64,000 nucleotides of DNA from UBA10347 sp905182135 (lineage in GTDB: Bacteria > Actinomycetota > Acidimicrobiia > Acidimicrobiales > UBA10347): NCBI GenBank assembly GCA_963925805.1, contig CAWUSE010000031.1, forward strand, positions 28,364 to 92,363, given 5' to 3'. The position numbers and the translations under genes were made by a program. How positions within the stretch are numbered: position 1 is the stretch's first letter; every line of letters starts with the position of its first letter. Below are positions 33,573-42,544 of the stretch, in pieces. Below the pieces are notes generated by a model. It made no database searches. It was not told the DNA's origin and saw only the letters and a list, made by a program, of their open reading frames with translations.

Positions 33573-34054
33573 TTCGGAACTCAGCTAACGGCATGGCCAC
33601 GAGTCGAGCTTGGAACGGTGCCTGAGATACTCATTGCGACGACAGCGTCGCATCGTCCTGTCGACAGCGACGGGACGTCCGAAGCAGTAGGCCGATAGCA
33701 GATGGCCTGTAGTTATGAGCCGCCGCAGCGTGGGAGGGCGTAGTGGGTGCTCTTTGTCGATCCTGGTCGATCCCCGCTGTGGCGGCTGTTGATTTTCGAA
33801 TTGAGGCCCGCGCTCAGGAAGAGTGTTCCACCCGCGGCTTGGCTAATTCATCAAGGTGGCGACAAAGAGCGGGCACGGAACCTGGCAGATGAGCCATCGG
33901 TCACTGGGCGTGAGACGGATGGTCCGTGACCGTTAAGAACGTGGATGCGCTACTGCTAGAGAACCCAGCGAGCTTCAAGCTGATTTGGCGCAGCAGGGCG
34001 CCGCTCTCTCTGCCCATTTGAGCTGCGTAAGCGTGATCGCTTACGTTCGTGTGC
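33573..34054. other. About 480-bp gap; short repeated sequence
   Basis: No protein recognised. The string TCGTCCTGTCGACAGCG appears at the end of the DUF1015 gene (near 33551) and again near 33655, 100 bp apart, a short dispersed duplication. Near the right end is the palindrome described at 34026-34045. Confidence 0.45.
34026..34045. promoter_or_regulatory. Perfect inverted repeat just before dimethylformamidase-like gene
   Basis: Arms CGTAAGCG and CGCTTACG are separated by TGAT, a perfect 8-bp inverted repeat that ends 9 bp before the ATG at 34055. It covers the expected ribosome-binding region, so either a dimeric repressor operator or an mRNA hairpin that hides the start is possible. Confidence 0.5.
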
Positions 34055-35500
34055 ATGTTGGATGCATATTGTTGGCCCCAGTCAGCCACCGCAGGTGATT
34101 CCGTCGACCTGATGGTGAGTTCAGACCAATCGATTGGCTTGCTTGAGATTGTCAGAGTCGGTGCAACCGAAATCCTGGTTGATTCCCGCCAACTCACTGG
34201 TCTCGCTGCGCAGGTCGTGCCAGACGACGTTGGACGCAATGGTTGTGGCTGGGATCCAACGCTGCAGATAGAGATTGATCCAGCGTGGAAATCTGGCTTT
34301 TATCTAGCGCGCCTGACGAACGGCATGGACACGACTGGTGCGTTCTTTGTCGTCAAGGCAACCAAACCTGGCAACGCCCTGCTCGTATTATCGACCACCA
34401 CGTATGCGGCGTACAACGACTGGCAAGCGCCCAGTTTTTACACTGGCGGCCACGAATCATCAATGAAGCGTCCGTTACCGCCCGGGTTCTTGATCAATGA
34501 CGATCCCCGCCGATATCGCGCCGCCAACACGATTGAATTGCCCCGCGACGAGCGACGAGCGCACTTTTCGACTCACTCGGTCTGGTCCGTTGCCGCGGGT
34601 TACTCGAATTGGGAGCATCTATTTGTTACTTGGGCCGAAGAACAGGGGATCACGTTCGACTATGCGACAAGCCTTGACCTAGCGACCGATCCAACGCTGC
34701 TCGACCCGTACAAGCTGTATCTCAGCTTGGGTCACGACGAGTACTGGACGGCGTCCATGCGTGACACCGTCGAGTCGTGGACCGACAGTGGGGGAGCGGC
34801 GGTGTTCCTCTCGGGCAATACGTCGTTCTGGCAGATCCGGCTGGAAGCGGACGCCAGCCGGGTTATCGGCTACAAGTTTGACTTCGAACTCGACCCTGTC
34901 GTGGGCACCCATGCTGAGCAGTCGGTATCAACCATGTGGAGCGACCCGCTCACAGGCCGTCCAGAGAACCAGATGACGGGTGTGAGTTTCACACGTGGTG
35001 GCTACGCGAACATGGCGCATGCGCCTGCGGGTGGTGGCTACACGGTGCACCGACCTGAGCACTGGGCGTTCGCCGGCCTCGACCTTCAAGAGGGTGATGT
35101 GGTTGGTAGCGACCCCATGGTCGTCGGGTACGAATGCGACGGTTGCGAGATGACACTGGTGGATGGTCGACCCGTGCCAACAGGCGCCGGTGGCACGCCA
35201 GAGAGTTTTGAAATTTTGGGAACTGCCCCCGCAAAGCTCTGGGAAACTCATGAGCTTGCTCGCGGTTTAAGCGGCGACTATGTGGGCGAACTCAACTGGG
35301 TCGCAGCTCGACTCGGGGGAGCCGATACGAAGGCAAACCGCGATGTCTACGAGGCAGGTGCTGCGGTTATGGGAACCTACGAACGCGGCGACGGCTGGGT
35401 CTTCACGACCGGGTGCACCGACTGGGCCTATGGACTGGTCAACCCGGTGGTCTCACAGATCACCCGCAATGTCATCGATCGTGCCCTAGGTGCGAGCTAA
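34055..35500 (+). CDS. N,N-dimethylformamidase large-subunit-like protein
   Basis: A 481-residue protein related to the beta (large) subunit of N,N-dimethylformamidase. TTTYAAYNDWQAPSFYTGG, AAGYSNWEHLFVTWAEEQG and LYLSLGHDEYWTASMRD are the shared blocks. In the structurally known enzyme the mononuclear iron is bound by Tyr440, His519 and Glu521; here a Tyr of TTYAAYN (about 117-120) and H227-D-E229 in the LGHDEYW block occupy equivalent places. Family large subunits are about 750 residues with a lectin-like N-terminal domain, which is absent here, and no small-subunit gene is adjacent. It may hydrolyse amides. The ATG at 34055 is chosen over GTG 34049. Confidence 0.75.
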   Translation: MLDAYCWPQSATAGDSVDLMVSSDQSIGLLEIVRVGATEILVDSRQLTGLAAQVVPDDVGRNGCGWDPTLQIEIDPAWKSGFYLARLTNGMDTTGAFFVVKATKPGNALLVLSTTTYAAYNDWQAPSFYTGGHESSMKRPLPPGFLINDDPRRYRAANTIELPRDERRAHFSTHSVWSVAAGYSNWEHLFVTWAEEQGITFDYATSLDLATDPTLLDPYKLYLSLGHDEYWTASMRDTVESWTDSGGAAVFLSGNTSFWQIRLEADASRVIGYKFDFELDPVVGTHAEQSVSTMWSDPLTGRPENQMTGVSFTRGGYANMAHAPAGGGYTVHRPEHWAFAGLDLQEGDVVGSDPMVVGYECDGCEMTLVDGRPVPTGAGGTPESFEILGTAPAKLWETHELARGLSGDYVGELNWVAARLGGADTKANRDVYEAGAAVMGTYERGDGWVFTTGCTDWAYGLVNPVVSQITRNVIDRALGAS

Positions 35501-35575
35501 GTAGGGAACCTATTTACGCGTCGCCCTATCGCCATGGTGCTATGTCATCGGGGGTCATCGATTCGACCAGCAGCG

Positions 35576-36673
35576 TTATGCGGGAACCCCTAACCGGTCG
35601 TACGCCGGTGCCAGTGCCTGAAGCTCTGGCATGACTTCTTTTGCGAACAGTCGACAGCTTGCTTCAGCATCTGCCATGGGCATGCCGCCATAGCTGAAGA
35701 CGGCCATGAAGCCATCGTTGTAGGTGTTGTCCTGAATGGTCATTACCTTTTCTTTGACCTGGTCGGGTGTACCCCAAACCTGTAGACCGAGGAAGAAGTC
35801 GGTCATCCGATCCTTCCCGCCTGGCTCATTAAGACGGTCGAACATTTGGCCGTGGAACTCGTAGCCCTTGGTGTTCTTTAGATGGTCTTTATCGAACTCG
35901 TAGTGGTCAACAATGGAGTCCCAGTACGCACCGATGTATTCGCGAGCCATGGTTTCTGCTTTGTCGGCCGACTCGTCGACATAGGTCCAGCCTGCGACCA
36001 TCGGGGTTGGGGGTTCCTCCCCAGTCGCATCGCGGAACACGCTTCGGTATTGCGCGAGTTCGTCTCGGACGACCGACCACGGTTTCTGGGGAACGATCAG
36101 GAGGCCAACACCCATCTTGGCCATAATTTCGGCAGACTCGCTCGAGACAGCGGCGGCATAGGCCCGGCCACGGAAGCTTTTGCTGGGACGGGGCCGAATG
36201 TCCTTGCGCGGTTGGCGAACGAACTCACCGTCATATTCGACCCAGCCCTGCTCGAGACCCGTGAGCAACATGTCGGCCGTCTCAGCGAAGCGTTGACGGG
36301 CTTCCGGCATCTCAACACGGAATCCCTCAAACTCGACGCGACCGGTCCCGCGACCCATTCCGATGATGACCCGGCCATCAGACAGGTTGTCGAGCATGGC
36401 TATTTCTTCGACGACTCGGATTGGGTCGTGCCAGGGAAGAACGCACACCATGGACCCGAGCTGGATGTGCTCGGTGCAACCGGCCATGTAGCTCAAAAAT
36501 TGAAACACATCAGGACACATCGTGTAATCGGTGAAGTGATGCTCGACGCTCCAAATGGAGTCATAGCCGAGTGGTTCAGCTAGTCGTGCAAGCGCAAGGT
36601 CCTGTTTGTAGACCTGGCTGTCGGGAATCTTCTCGCCCGGATTTTGAAAGATGACTGACATTCCGACATGCAT
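35576..36673 (-). CDS. LLM-class flavin-dependent oxidoreductase
   Basis: A 365-residue member of the bacterial luciferase-like family, longer than the other copies. MHVGMSVIFQNPGEKIPD starts the barrel, DSIWSVEHHFTDYTMCPDV has the EHHF motif of flavin-dependent group members, GSMVCVLPWHDPIRVVEEIA and LSDGRVIIGMGRGTGRVEFE are cofactor-region blocks. The EHH motif favours FMN-type monooxygenases over strictly F420-type ones. The ATG at 36673 is used. It is followed upstream by the D-aminoacylase gene (51 bp away, same strand), suggesting an operon in which the amidohydrolase is read first. Confidence 0.83.
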   Translation of the reverse strand: MHVGMSVIFQNPGEKIPDSQVYKQDLALARLAEPLGYDSIWSVEHHFTDYTMCPDVFQFLSYMAGCTEHIQLGSMVCVLPWHDPIRVVEEIAMLDNLSDGRVIIGMGRGTGRVEFEGFRVEMPEARQRFAETADMLLTGLEQGWVEYDGEFVRQPRKDIRPRPSKSFRGRAYAAAVSSESAEIMAKMGVGLLIVPQKPWSVVRDELAQYRSVFRDATGEEPPTPMVAGWTYVDESADKAETMAREYIGAYWDSIVDHYEFDKDHLKNTKGYEFHGQMFDRLNEPGGKDRMTDFFLGLQVWGTPDQVKEKVMTIQDNTYNDGFMAVFSYGGMPMADAEASCRLFAKEVMPELQALAPAYDRLGVPA

Positions 36674-36724
36674 GGTTGAACCTCTGGTTTCACAATGGGG
36701 AGTATTTAGCAATGGTAATGAACG

Positions 36725-38416
36725 CTACGAGCGTGGCGCGGGCCGAACGAGTTGACCTGGTAATGAGGTGCGGGCTGCGTCGACCGGCACACCGTCGCAC
36801 TGGATAGGAACGCCGTTGACTAGCACATGCCTGATGCCCACCGGAGCGTCAGCGGTGAGCCTTTCGGCATTTGCGGGAAAGTCGCGTACCCTTCGGATCG
36901 GCCCAGGATCGACGGTCGCCGGGTCGAAGACCGTGATGTCGGCCCAATATCCGGGCCGAAGATAACCGCGGTCTTCAAAGCTCATAAGGTCGGCCTGTTG
37001 GCCTGTGAGTTTGCGGATGGCCGTCTCGATCGGCATCACACCGCGTTCACGAACCCAGTTGCCGAGCAGGTCGGTGGCTTGTGGTGCGTCGCATAGTTGG
37101 CCAACGTGGGCACCAGCATCGGAGAGGCCGAGGGTCGTATGTTCGTCTTGTAGCAGCTTGGTAATGCCGTCGATGTCGTCGTTAGCCAGAACAACCTTGA
37201 TGCGCAGCATGAGATCAGGTTCAGCCAGGGTCAGTTCCATCAGCATGTCGAATGGATCGAGTCCAGCCTCGTCAGCTAATTCTGTAACGCGCCGGTCAAC
37301 GAGTTCGGGGTTTGCCCCTGACATCATGACTTCCATGGTGTCCCACCTCGGCACGAGCATGCGCGGCGCATTCCATGCTTCGCGGACACGAGCCCGCCAG
37401 TCGGGGTCGGCAAAGGCCGCACGGCGGGCCTTTATGGACCCACCTGCAAGTTCGGCAAAGACCGGATTTGTGTTGAGCGTGAACGGCTCGACCATAGTCA
37501 TCGAAAAGCTCAAGGGTCGACACGTAACCTGCGGCCAAACTTCAGCGCCGTCGGCCCACCCTTGACGGTTGATCTCGAGCGCCTTGAGATGTCCACCTGC
37601 GGGATTGGTCAGCACCGCCGTATAGGTGAAGGGAATGCCGATCTGTTTCTGGAGTGAATAGTTCTCTCGCAGCGACAGATTCTCGCCGCCGTTGACGCCA
37701 ATAATGCCGCGCCCCGTCGTAGCGACTGCGGCGAACAATGCCTCGATCTCGGCTCGGTCGGCCCATCGGCTTGGGATTGGGCTGCCATCGGCGCCGATAT
37801 GGGTGATGGCAAAACTGGTGGCGAAACCAACAGCACCCGCTTCCATCGCCTCGATAATCATGGCCGTCATGAGGTCAATTTCGTCTTGGGTGGCAGGCCG
37901 GCCGATGGCTTCGTCGCCCATGGCGTAGAGTCGGACAGCGGTGTGTCCGATGTAGGCGCTGTAGTTCAGCATCATGCCATGGCGTTCGACTGAGGCCAGA
38001 TACTCGGGGAACGTCTCAAAGTCCCACGGCACGCCCTCGAGGAGGGTGGCCGGGTTCATGTCTTCGACCTTCTCCATTGTGTTTGCCATTAATTCTCGAT
38101 CACCCGGACGCACCGGAGCGATTGAAAACCCGCAGTTACCGCCGACGACCGTCGTGACGCCGTGAAAGCACGAAGGGCTCAGTGCAGGGTCCCAGAAAAT
38201 CTGCGCGTCGTAATGAGTGTGGATATCGATGAAGCCGGGCGCGACCACACATCCCTGCGCATCGAGAATTCGATCGCCTGTCAGGTTTTCGCCGATAGCG
38301 GAGATCTTCCCGCCGACGACGGCAACATCGGCCCGCCGCCCCGGTGAACCAGATCCGTCGATCACGGTGCCTCCCCGGATGATCAACACGGTGTCAGTCT
38401 CTTTCGCACTCATCAC
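36725..38416 (-). CDS. N-acyl-D-amino-acid deacylase-type amidohydrolase
   Basis: A 563-residue amidohydrolase-superfamily enzyme of the D-aminoacylase/hydantoinase-like group (PF07969 type). VLIIRGGTVIDGSGSPGRRA is the typical N-terminal sandwich start, VAPGFIDIHTHYDAQIFWDP contains the H-x-H metal site, NCGFSIAPV follows as in D-aminoacylases, and GLSDAGAHVGQLCD gives the catalytic Asp. LRPGYWADITVFDP is the C-terminal sandwich. It should hydrolyse N-acyl-D-amino acids or related amides with zinc. An LLM gene lies 51 bp downstream on the same strand. Confidence 0.88.
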   Translation of the reverse strand: MMSAKETDTVLIIRGGTVIDGSGSPGRRADVAVVGGKISAIGENLTGDRILDAQGCVVAPGFIDIHTHYDAQIFWDPALSPSCFHGVTTVVGGNCGFSIAPVRPGDRELMANTMEKVEDMNPATLLEGVPWDFETFPEYLASVERHGMMLNYSAYIGHTAVRLYAMGDEAIGRPATQDEIDLMTAMIIEAMEAGAVGFATSFAITHIGADGSPIPSRWADRAEIEALFAAVATTGRGIIGVNGGENLSLRENYSLQKQIGIPFTYTAVLTNPAGGHLKALEINRQGWADGAEVWPQVTCRPLSFSMTMVEPFTLNTNPVFAELAGGSIKARRAAFADPDWRARVREAWNAPRMLVPRWDTMEVMMSGANPELVDRRVTELADEAGLDPFDMLMELTLAEPDLMLRIKVVLANDDIDGITKLLQDEHTTLGLSDAGAHVGQLCDAPQATDLLGNWVRERGVMPIETAIRKLTGQQADLMSFEDRGYLRPGYWADITVFDPATVDPGPIRRVRDFPANAERLTADAPVGIRHVLVNGVPIQCDGVPVDAARTSLPGQLVRPAPRS

Positions 38417-38786
38417 AACGCCCCTTGGTGGTTAGCCTCTTCAGCCAATCGTTCCAACATAGATCAGTACCTACGCGCGCGGCACAAAGCGTTAAAAACG
38501 AGCAAGAGAGATCCAGGCCGATTTCGCCACCGCAGGCACGCAGCGCCTAGAGGCAGCGGTCATTATGGACAGCTCGCACTGCCTGCGTAGGCGAGGCGAG
38601 ACTCGGCAGATTTTGACGCCTCCCGCCCCGGGTCAGCCATGGTGTGTCCCTGGTCGCAAGCCAAGCGGAACTCATTACGCCTGAACAAGGCTAGATGGGG
38701 TGGTGGCGGGATGAACGACAGCCTCGGTCCTTGGTACCGACGTTTTGTCAAACCTCGTACCCGCCCATGTCTCAAATGTTGCGCTA
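38417..38786. other. About 370-bp gap, nothing recognised
   Basis: Lies between two same-strand genes, the D-aminoacylase and the MFS exporter. No coding frame with family similarity, no tRNA and no strong inverted repeat was seen. It should contain the promoter of the aminoacylase gene. Confidence 0.45.
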
Positions 38787-40055
38787 TTACTTATAAGGAC
38801 GCGGTGAGGGTTCATGAAGGTTTTGGTCGCGCTCGGCCCATCGACTGGCGGCGATGGCGAGAGCCATAAAGATCACGATGGCAAGGCTGAAGGGCAGGAC
38901 GGAATCGTTGAGCTGAGCATCGACGATGGCGCCAAGCAGAGCGCCGCCTGCAGTACGGATTGCACCGGTAAGTGCGGTTGCGGTGCCTGCGACCGCCCCC
39001 ATTGGCTGAAGCGCAGCGGTGTTCAGATTGGGCATGAGGAACATGAACATGGCCAGCATTACGCCTAGGAGCGGCATATAGATCCAGAACGATGGCCGCC
39101 CGTCACTCAGCATGGCGATCGCTAGCAGTAGTAGCCCCATCGCCATGGCGGCCATAAGCATGACGCGAATGAGTCGATACATGCCGAAGTGGCCGACGAC
39201 TTGTCCGTTAATGATCGCCCCGACGCCAAACAGGATTGCCACCGCGCCAAAGATGATGGGGAACTGATCGCCGCGGTCGAAGATGTCGCTAATGATGCGT
39301 TCGGAGCTGCCGAGATAGGCCGTGAAGATTGCCTGAAGGAACAGCGTGGCGATGGTGTAGCCGAGCGTCATTCGGTTACTGACGACCACTCTGAAGCCAG
39401 CAACGATTGAGCTGACTTCTAGCTCTCGGCGATGCTCGGGGCGAAGCGTCTCGTTCAGGCGTGAGGTCCACAGCATGATGACGAGTGACCAAATGACGCA
39501 GAACCAGAACAGTGACTGCCAGTTGAAGATCCCGATCAAGATCGCGCCTAACGACGGGGCGAATACGGGGACCAAGACAAAGACCGCCATGATCTGCGAC
39601 ATTGCTTGCGCCATCTTGGAGCCTTCGAAACTGTCACGCACGATGGCAATAGCTACGACCCGGGTACCGGCCGCTCCGACACCCCAGACGAAGCGGCCCA
39701 TGAGGAGCCACAGGAAGCTTGGGGCTAGGGCGGACATGACCGCACCGAGTGAGTAGATCCCAATGCTGTAATAAAGGATCTTCTTACGACCGAACCGATC
39801 TGTAAGGGGCCCCCACACGATCTGAGCGACCGCCAGACCCAGGAAGAACACCGTGATTACCTGGGAAACCTGGTTGGAGTCATCGGCCAGGTTAAATGCA
39901 CCCCGGATCTCATCGAATGCGGGCAGCAACAGATCGATACCCAGTGCGGTGAGTGCCATCAGCGATGAGATCATTACGAGCAGCTCTTTTGGGCCGAGGC
40001 CGCTACGCGAAGGACCGGCTTCGAGCGTGTTGTTCACCGTCCTGATGCTAGTCAT
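38787..40055 (-). CDS. Bcr/CflA-type MFS drug:H+ antiporter
   Basis: A 422-residue membrane protein with about 12 hydrophobic segments. The N-terminal ELLVMISSLMALTALGIDLLLPAFDEI is typical of the Bcr/CflA group, and IVWGPLTDRFGRKKILYYS is the MFS motif A after helix 2. VSQVITVFFLGLAVAQ lies between. Members export bicyclomycin, chloramphenicol, cysteine and similar small compounds. The C-terminus is basic and cytoplasmic. The ATG at 40055 is chosen; the longer frame to 40154 has no similarity. It is not obviously linked to neighbours. Confidence 0.88.
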   Translation of the reverse strand: MTSIRTVNNTLEAGPSRSGLGPKELLVMISSLMALTALGIDLLLPAFDEIRGAFNLADDSNQVSQVITVFFLGLAVAQIVWGPLTDRFGRKKILYYSIGIYSLGAVMSALAPSFLWLLMGRFVWGVGAAGTRVVAIAIVRDSFEGSKMAQAMSQIMAVFVLVPVFAPSLGAILIGIFNWQSLFWFCVIWSLVIMLWTSRLNETLRPEHRRELEVSSIVAGFRVVVSNRMTLGYTIATLFLQAIFTAYLGSSERIISDIFDRGDQFPIIFGAVAILFGVGAIINGQVVGHFGMYRLIRVMLMAAMAMGLLLLAIAMLSDGRPSFWIYMPLLGVMLAMFMFLMPNLNTAALQPMGAVAGTATALTGAIRTAGGALLGAIVDAQLNDSVLPFSLAIVIFMALAIAASRWAERDQNLHEPSPRPYK

Positions 40056-40403
40056 TGGCGGTGCTACTGATCGTTTTGCATTCGTCTGAGGTCCCCAAAC
40101 TGGTGCCAGAGGTGTCCGTTTGTCGGAGCACGGCCTGCTTCCATCCCAGCACAAAGCCCCCCGTTGATTCGTGTGGACTGGAGCCCCTCGCGCTAGGCCG
40201 CACGGTGCCCGTCATCGTTTAAGACGCTGCCCCTTGAGCGTCGGTCTCAACGGAAGTCGTGTTCTTGGGGCGATGTCGTCTGTCGCACCTTCCGAGACGT
40301 CAACCAGGAGTCGAACTTCTGACCAGCGCGATTGTGGTTGGCTGTGCCGGACTGGCTTCTTCGAACCAGGCGATCAACCGAGATCGCCGGACTCGTTGTG
40401 CGA
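40056..40403. other. About 350-bp gap, nothing recognised
   Basis: Upstream of the MFS gene and downstream of the enoyl-CoA hydratase gene. A short AGTTCGACTCCTGG on the minus strand near 40305-40320 resembles a tRNA T-arm, but no matching acceptor or anticodon arms were found, so I do not call an RNA gene. Confidence 0.45.
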
Positions 40404-41186
40404 TTAGATGCCGCGATAGGTCGGTTCGCGCTTCTGAAGGAATGCCTCCACGCTCTCCTGGTGATCTTCTGTCTTGAGGAGGTCGTCGAGGCGGGGCAAA
40501 AGGAATGCTCGGAGCTCGTTACCCTGACTTGCCCTGCTCATTCGGAGCGCTTTCTTCGCCGCCTGAACCGCCAACGGAGCGTTTACCGTAATTCGCTGGG
40601 CCAGAGCGTGGGCCTCGCCCAAGAGTTGGTCGTCGGGAACGACTCGGCTCACTAGTCCGATCCTCGCCGCCTCGTGTGCGTCCACCATGTCACCCGTGAG
40701 CAGCATCTCAGCGGCCGCAGCGTGGCCAACTAGACGTGGCAGAAGTTCGAAACTGTCAGGACCAGCGACGATCGCTCTCTTGATGAACATCTCGGAGAAT
40801 CGCGCGGATTCTGCGGCGATACGGATGTCGGCCAACAGGCTCAGCTCCATCCCGTAGCCCACCGCAGCGCCGTTCACCGCAGCGATAATCGGCGTATCTG
40901 ACTGGGCCATGGGTATACCAGGCAGCTCCAGTTCGCCGGTTCGGATTCTCCTGGCAAGCTCTTCGGCGCCTGCTCCTAAGAGCTCCTTGACGTCGTCGCC
41001 AGTACAAAAACCTCGCCCCCGGGCCGTCCAAATAATGGCCCGTATCTCGGGGTCAGCATCGGCCTCTCTGAAGAAGCGGGAGAGCATCTCGTAGGCCTCG
41101 TAGTTGAGCGAGTTGTAGGCCTCGGGTCGGTTGATGGTGATCGTGGCAACATGGTCGGCAACTTCAAACAGCACAGCATCGGTCAT
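40404..41186 (-). CDS. Enoyl-CoA hydratase/isomerase family protein
   Basis: A 260-residue crotonase-family protein. VATITINRPEAYNSLNYEAY is the N-terminal block; ARGRGFCTGDDVKELL the first oxyanion region; IIAAVNGAAVGYGMELSLLA the second; FSEMFIKRAIVAGPDSFELL replaces the usual catalytic-Glu region, with one acid (SEMF). It is a typical ECH-family member of unclear reaction. The ATG at 41186 gives the standard N-terminus; the open frame continues to 41222 without similarity. It is isolated on the minus strand. Confidence 0.85.
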   Translation of the reverse strand: MTDAVLFEVADHVATITINRPEAYNSLNYEAYEMLSRFFREADADPEIRAIIWTARGRGFCTGDDVKELLGAGAEELARRIRTGELELPGIPMAQSDTPIIAAVNGAAVGYGMELSLLADIRIAAESARFSEMFIKRAIVAGPDSFELLPRLVGHAAAAEMLLTGDMVDAHEAARIGLVSRVVPDDQLLGEAHALAQRITVNAPLAVQAAKKALRMSRASQGNELRAFLLPRLDDLLKTEDHQESVEAFLQKREPTYRGI

Positions 41187-41425
41187 GTATTGATCCTTAA
41201 CCACAAAGCCAGGTCGGCGCAAACGGCTCAGATCACCGACTTTCCGGGTGCTATCACGCTGTTTGGTCCAGAAGTCATCGAAGAGGTGGACCGTAGTTGT
41301 CGGTGTGGGACCTCCCAGGAATGCACCGTCAACGACGTCTCAGTACTGTTTCCCCGCACACTCTGGGAGTGTCAGGGCATCCGGCCTAGTGGTGTGGCTC
41401 TAGACATGCTGAGTAGTGTTGATGG

Positions 41426-41650
41426 TTAGTGGCGGGGCGCTCGAGTAGCTCGGCCGTTCCAACAGCCTCGGTGCCAGTGACGGCGAAGATCGACGGCGTC
41501 GGGTGGCACGGCAACAATATGACCAACGCCACGTTCGATGTCGCGGTTGCAGCCGGGGCAGAGGTATCTCTTGACAGCCTGGTAAGGCTGTACAAACGCG
41601 GTGTTAGCGTCGGCCCAATAGTCGACGGTGGTTCGCTTCGCCATGCCCAT
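41426..41650 (-). CDS. Small zinc-binding protein, actinobacterial hypothetical
   Basis: A 74-residue protein with one cysteine pair and one histidine-rich zinc-like motif: YLCPGCNRDIERGVGHIVA and RRHWHRGCW. Small proteins with CPGC...GxxHVVxxP...RRHWHxxCW are widespread in Actinobacteria and are named hypothetical or ATP/GTP-binding protein. The pattern indicates a single structural zinc. Starts are possible at 41650, 41644 or 41707; the first is used because the conserved part begins shortly after. It is convergent with nothing and lies 146 bp before the flavoprotein gene's end. Confidence 0.6.
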   Translation of the reverse strand: MGMAKRTTVDYWADANTAFVQPYQAVKRYLCPGCNRDIERGVGHIVAVPPDAVDLRRHWHRGCWNGRATRAPRH

Positions 41651-41796
41651 CCAGTGTGCCGGGCCAGACAATGGCCGCGGGCGCTTTGAATCAAAGAGTA
41701 GCCCCACGACTCAGTTCATAGAGGGCCGCACGCCTCACCTGCAGATGGTTCTGGAGCGCTACGCCTGTTGGCTAGCAACGCTCGTGGGACGCTGGC

Positions 41797-42282
41797 CTAG
41801 GGGCGGATCGACTCGTCATGCCAGATGAACTCGACTCCGGCATCGGTCAGTCGGCTGACCGACTCAGCGAAGACCGGGTGGTTCGAAAAGCCGTCGCTCA
41901 TTTGTGGTTCGATGGTGATGGGCACCTGTCGAGCGATCGCCTCGCAGGCCAGACCGCTCACCATGTCATCGGCAAGGCCAAAGGCGATCTTGTTGATGCT
42001 GTTGAACCCAGCGGGGGCGATCACGATCTTGCTGCCCAGCGGTTCGAAGAGCGCCTCGCCGTAGACCCTCATCCGGCTCTGAATTGGGTGCCCTGTTATC
42101 TGAGCTGCCTTGTCGGTATCAAACCAGTGCAATGCCCGTTCGGTGGCTACCAGGCAGACTTCCCACCCCGCGCCTTGTTCGGCTGAGATGCGCTCGATGG
42201 TTCGATCGGCCCCAGGAACTGCACAGACGCCCAGATAAAGAACCTTGCCTTCAGCTGATCCGAAACTCGTCATGTAGTCCAT
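41797..42282 (-). CDS. Flavoprotein of the HFCD family (CoaC/UbiX/EpiD-like)
   Basis: A protein of about 161 residues related to FMN-dependent Cys decarboxylases. GKVLYLGVCAVPGADRTIER starts the Rossmann-like fold, EVCLVATERALHWF follows, and KIVIAPAGFNSINKIAFGLA-DDMVSGL is the variant of the HFCD signature PxTxNTIxKxAxGIADDL (the run is one block). The active-site His of EpiD/CoaC is not obvious, so it may bind FMN without decarboxylation. The start is uncertain (42282, 42285 or 42273); the open frame to 42396 adds residues without similarity. It stands alone. Confidence 0.7.
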   Translation of the reverse strand: MDYMTSFGSAEGKVLYLGVCAVPGADRTIERISAEQGAGWEVCLVATERALHWFDTDKAAQITGHPIQSRMRVYGEALFEPLGSKIVIAPAGFNSINKIAFGLADDMVSGLACEAIARQVPITIEPQMSDGFSNHPVFAESVSRLTDAGVEFIWHDESIRP

Positions 42283-42544
42283 CATCTCGCGCGTTTGGCC
42301 GCGACAGTGCAGCGACCTTGAACAATGTAATCCTGCAACGAACGCCGCGGTGAGAACATTGAAGCTGGTCCCTACGTCCGGTTCAGCGGCCAACATTTTA
42401 TGGTGTGCCTAAAATGTTGGCATCCTGCCGGTTCCAACTACCACAAAGAGACGCGGAGTGGCGTCGCGCTGTCGGGATCCCGCGTTCGGTTTCGACTGAT
42501 TCCGGTCGTCGGAAGTTGTATGGGCTTAGGGGCCAACTATCGCC

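Noticed and set aside
40290..40380. tRNA T-arm-like string on the minus strand
   Set aside because: No matching acceptor stem or anticodon arm was found and one T-stem pair is mismatched.
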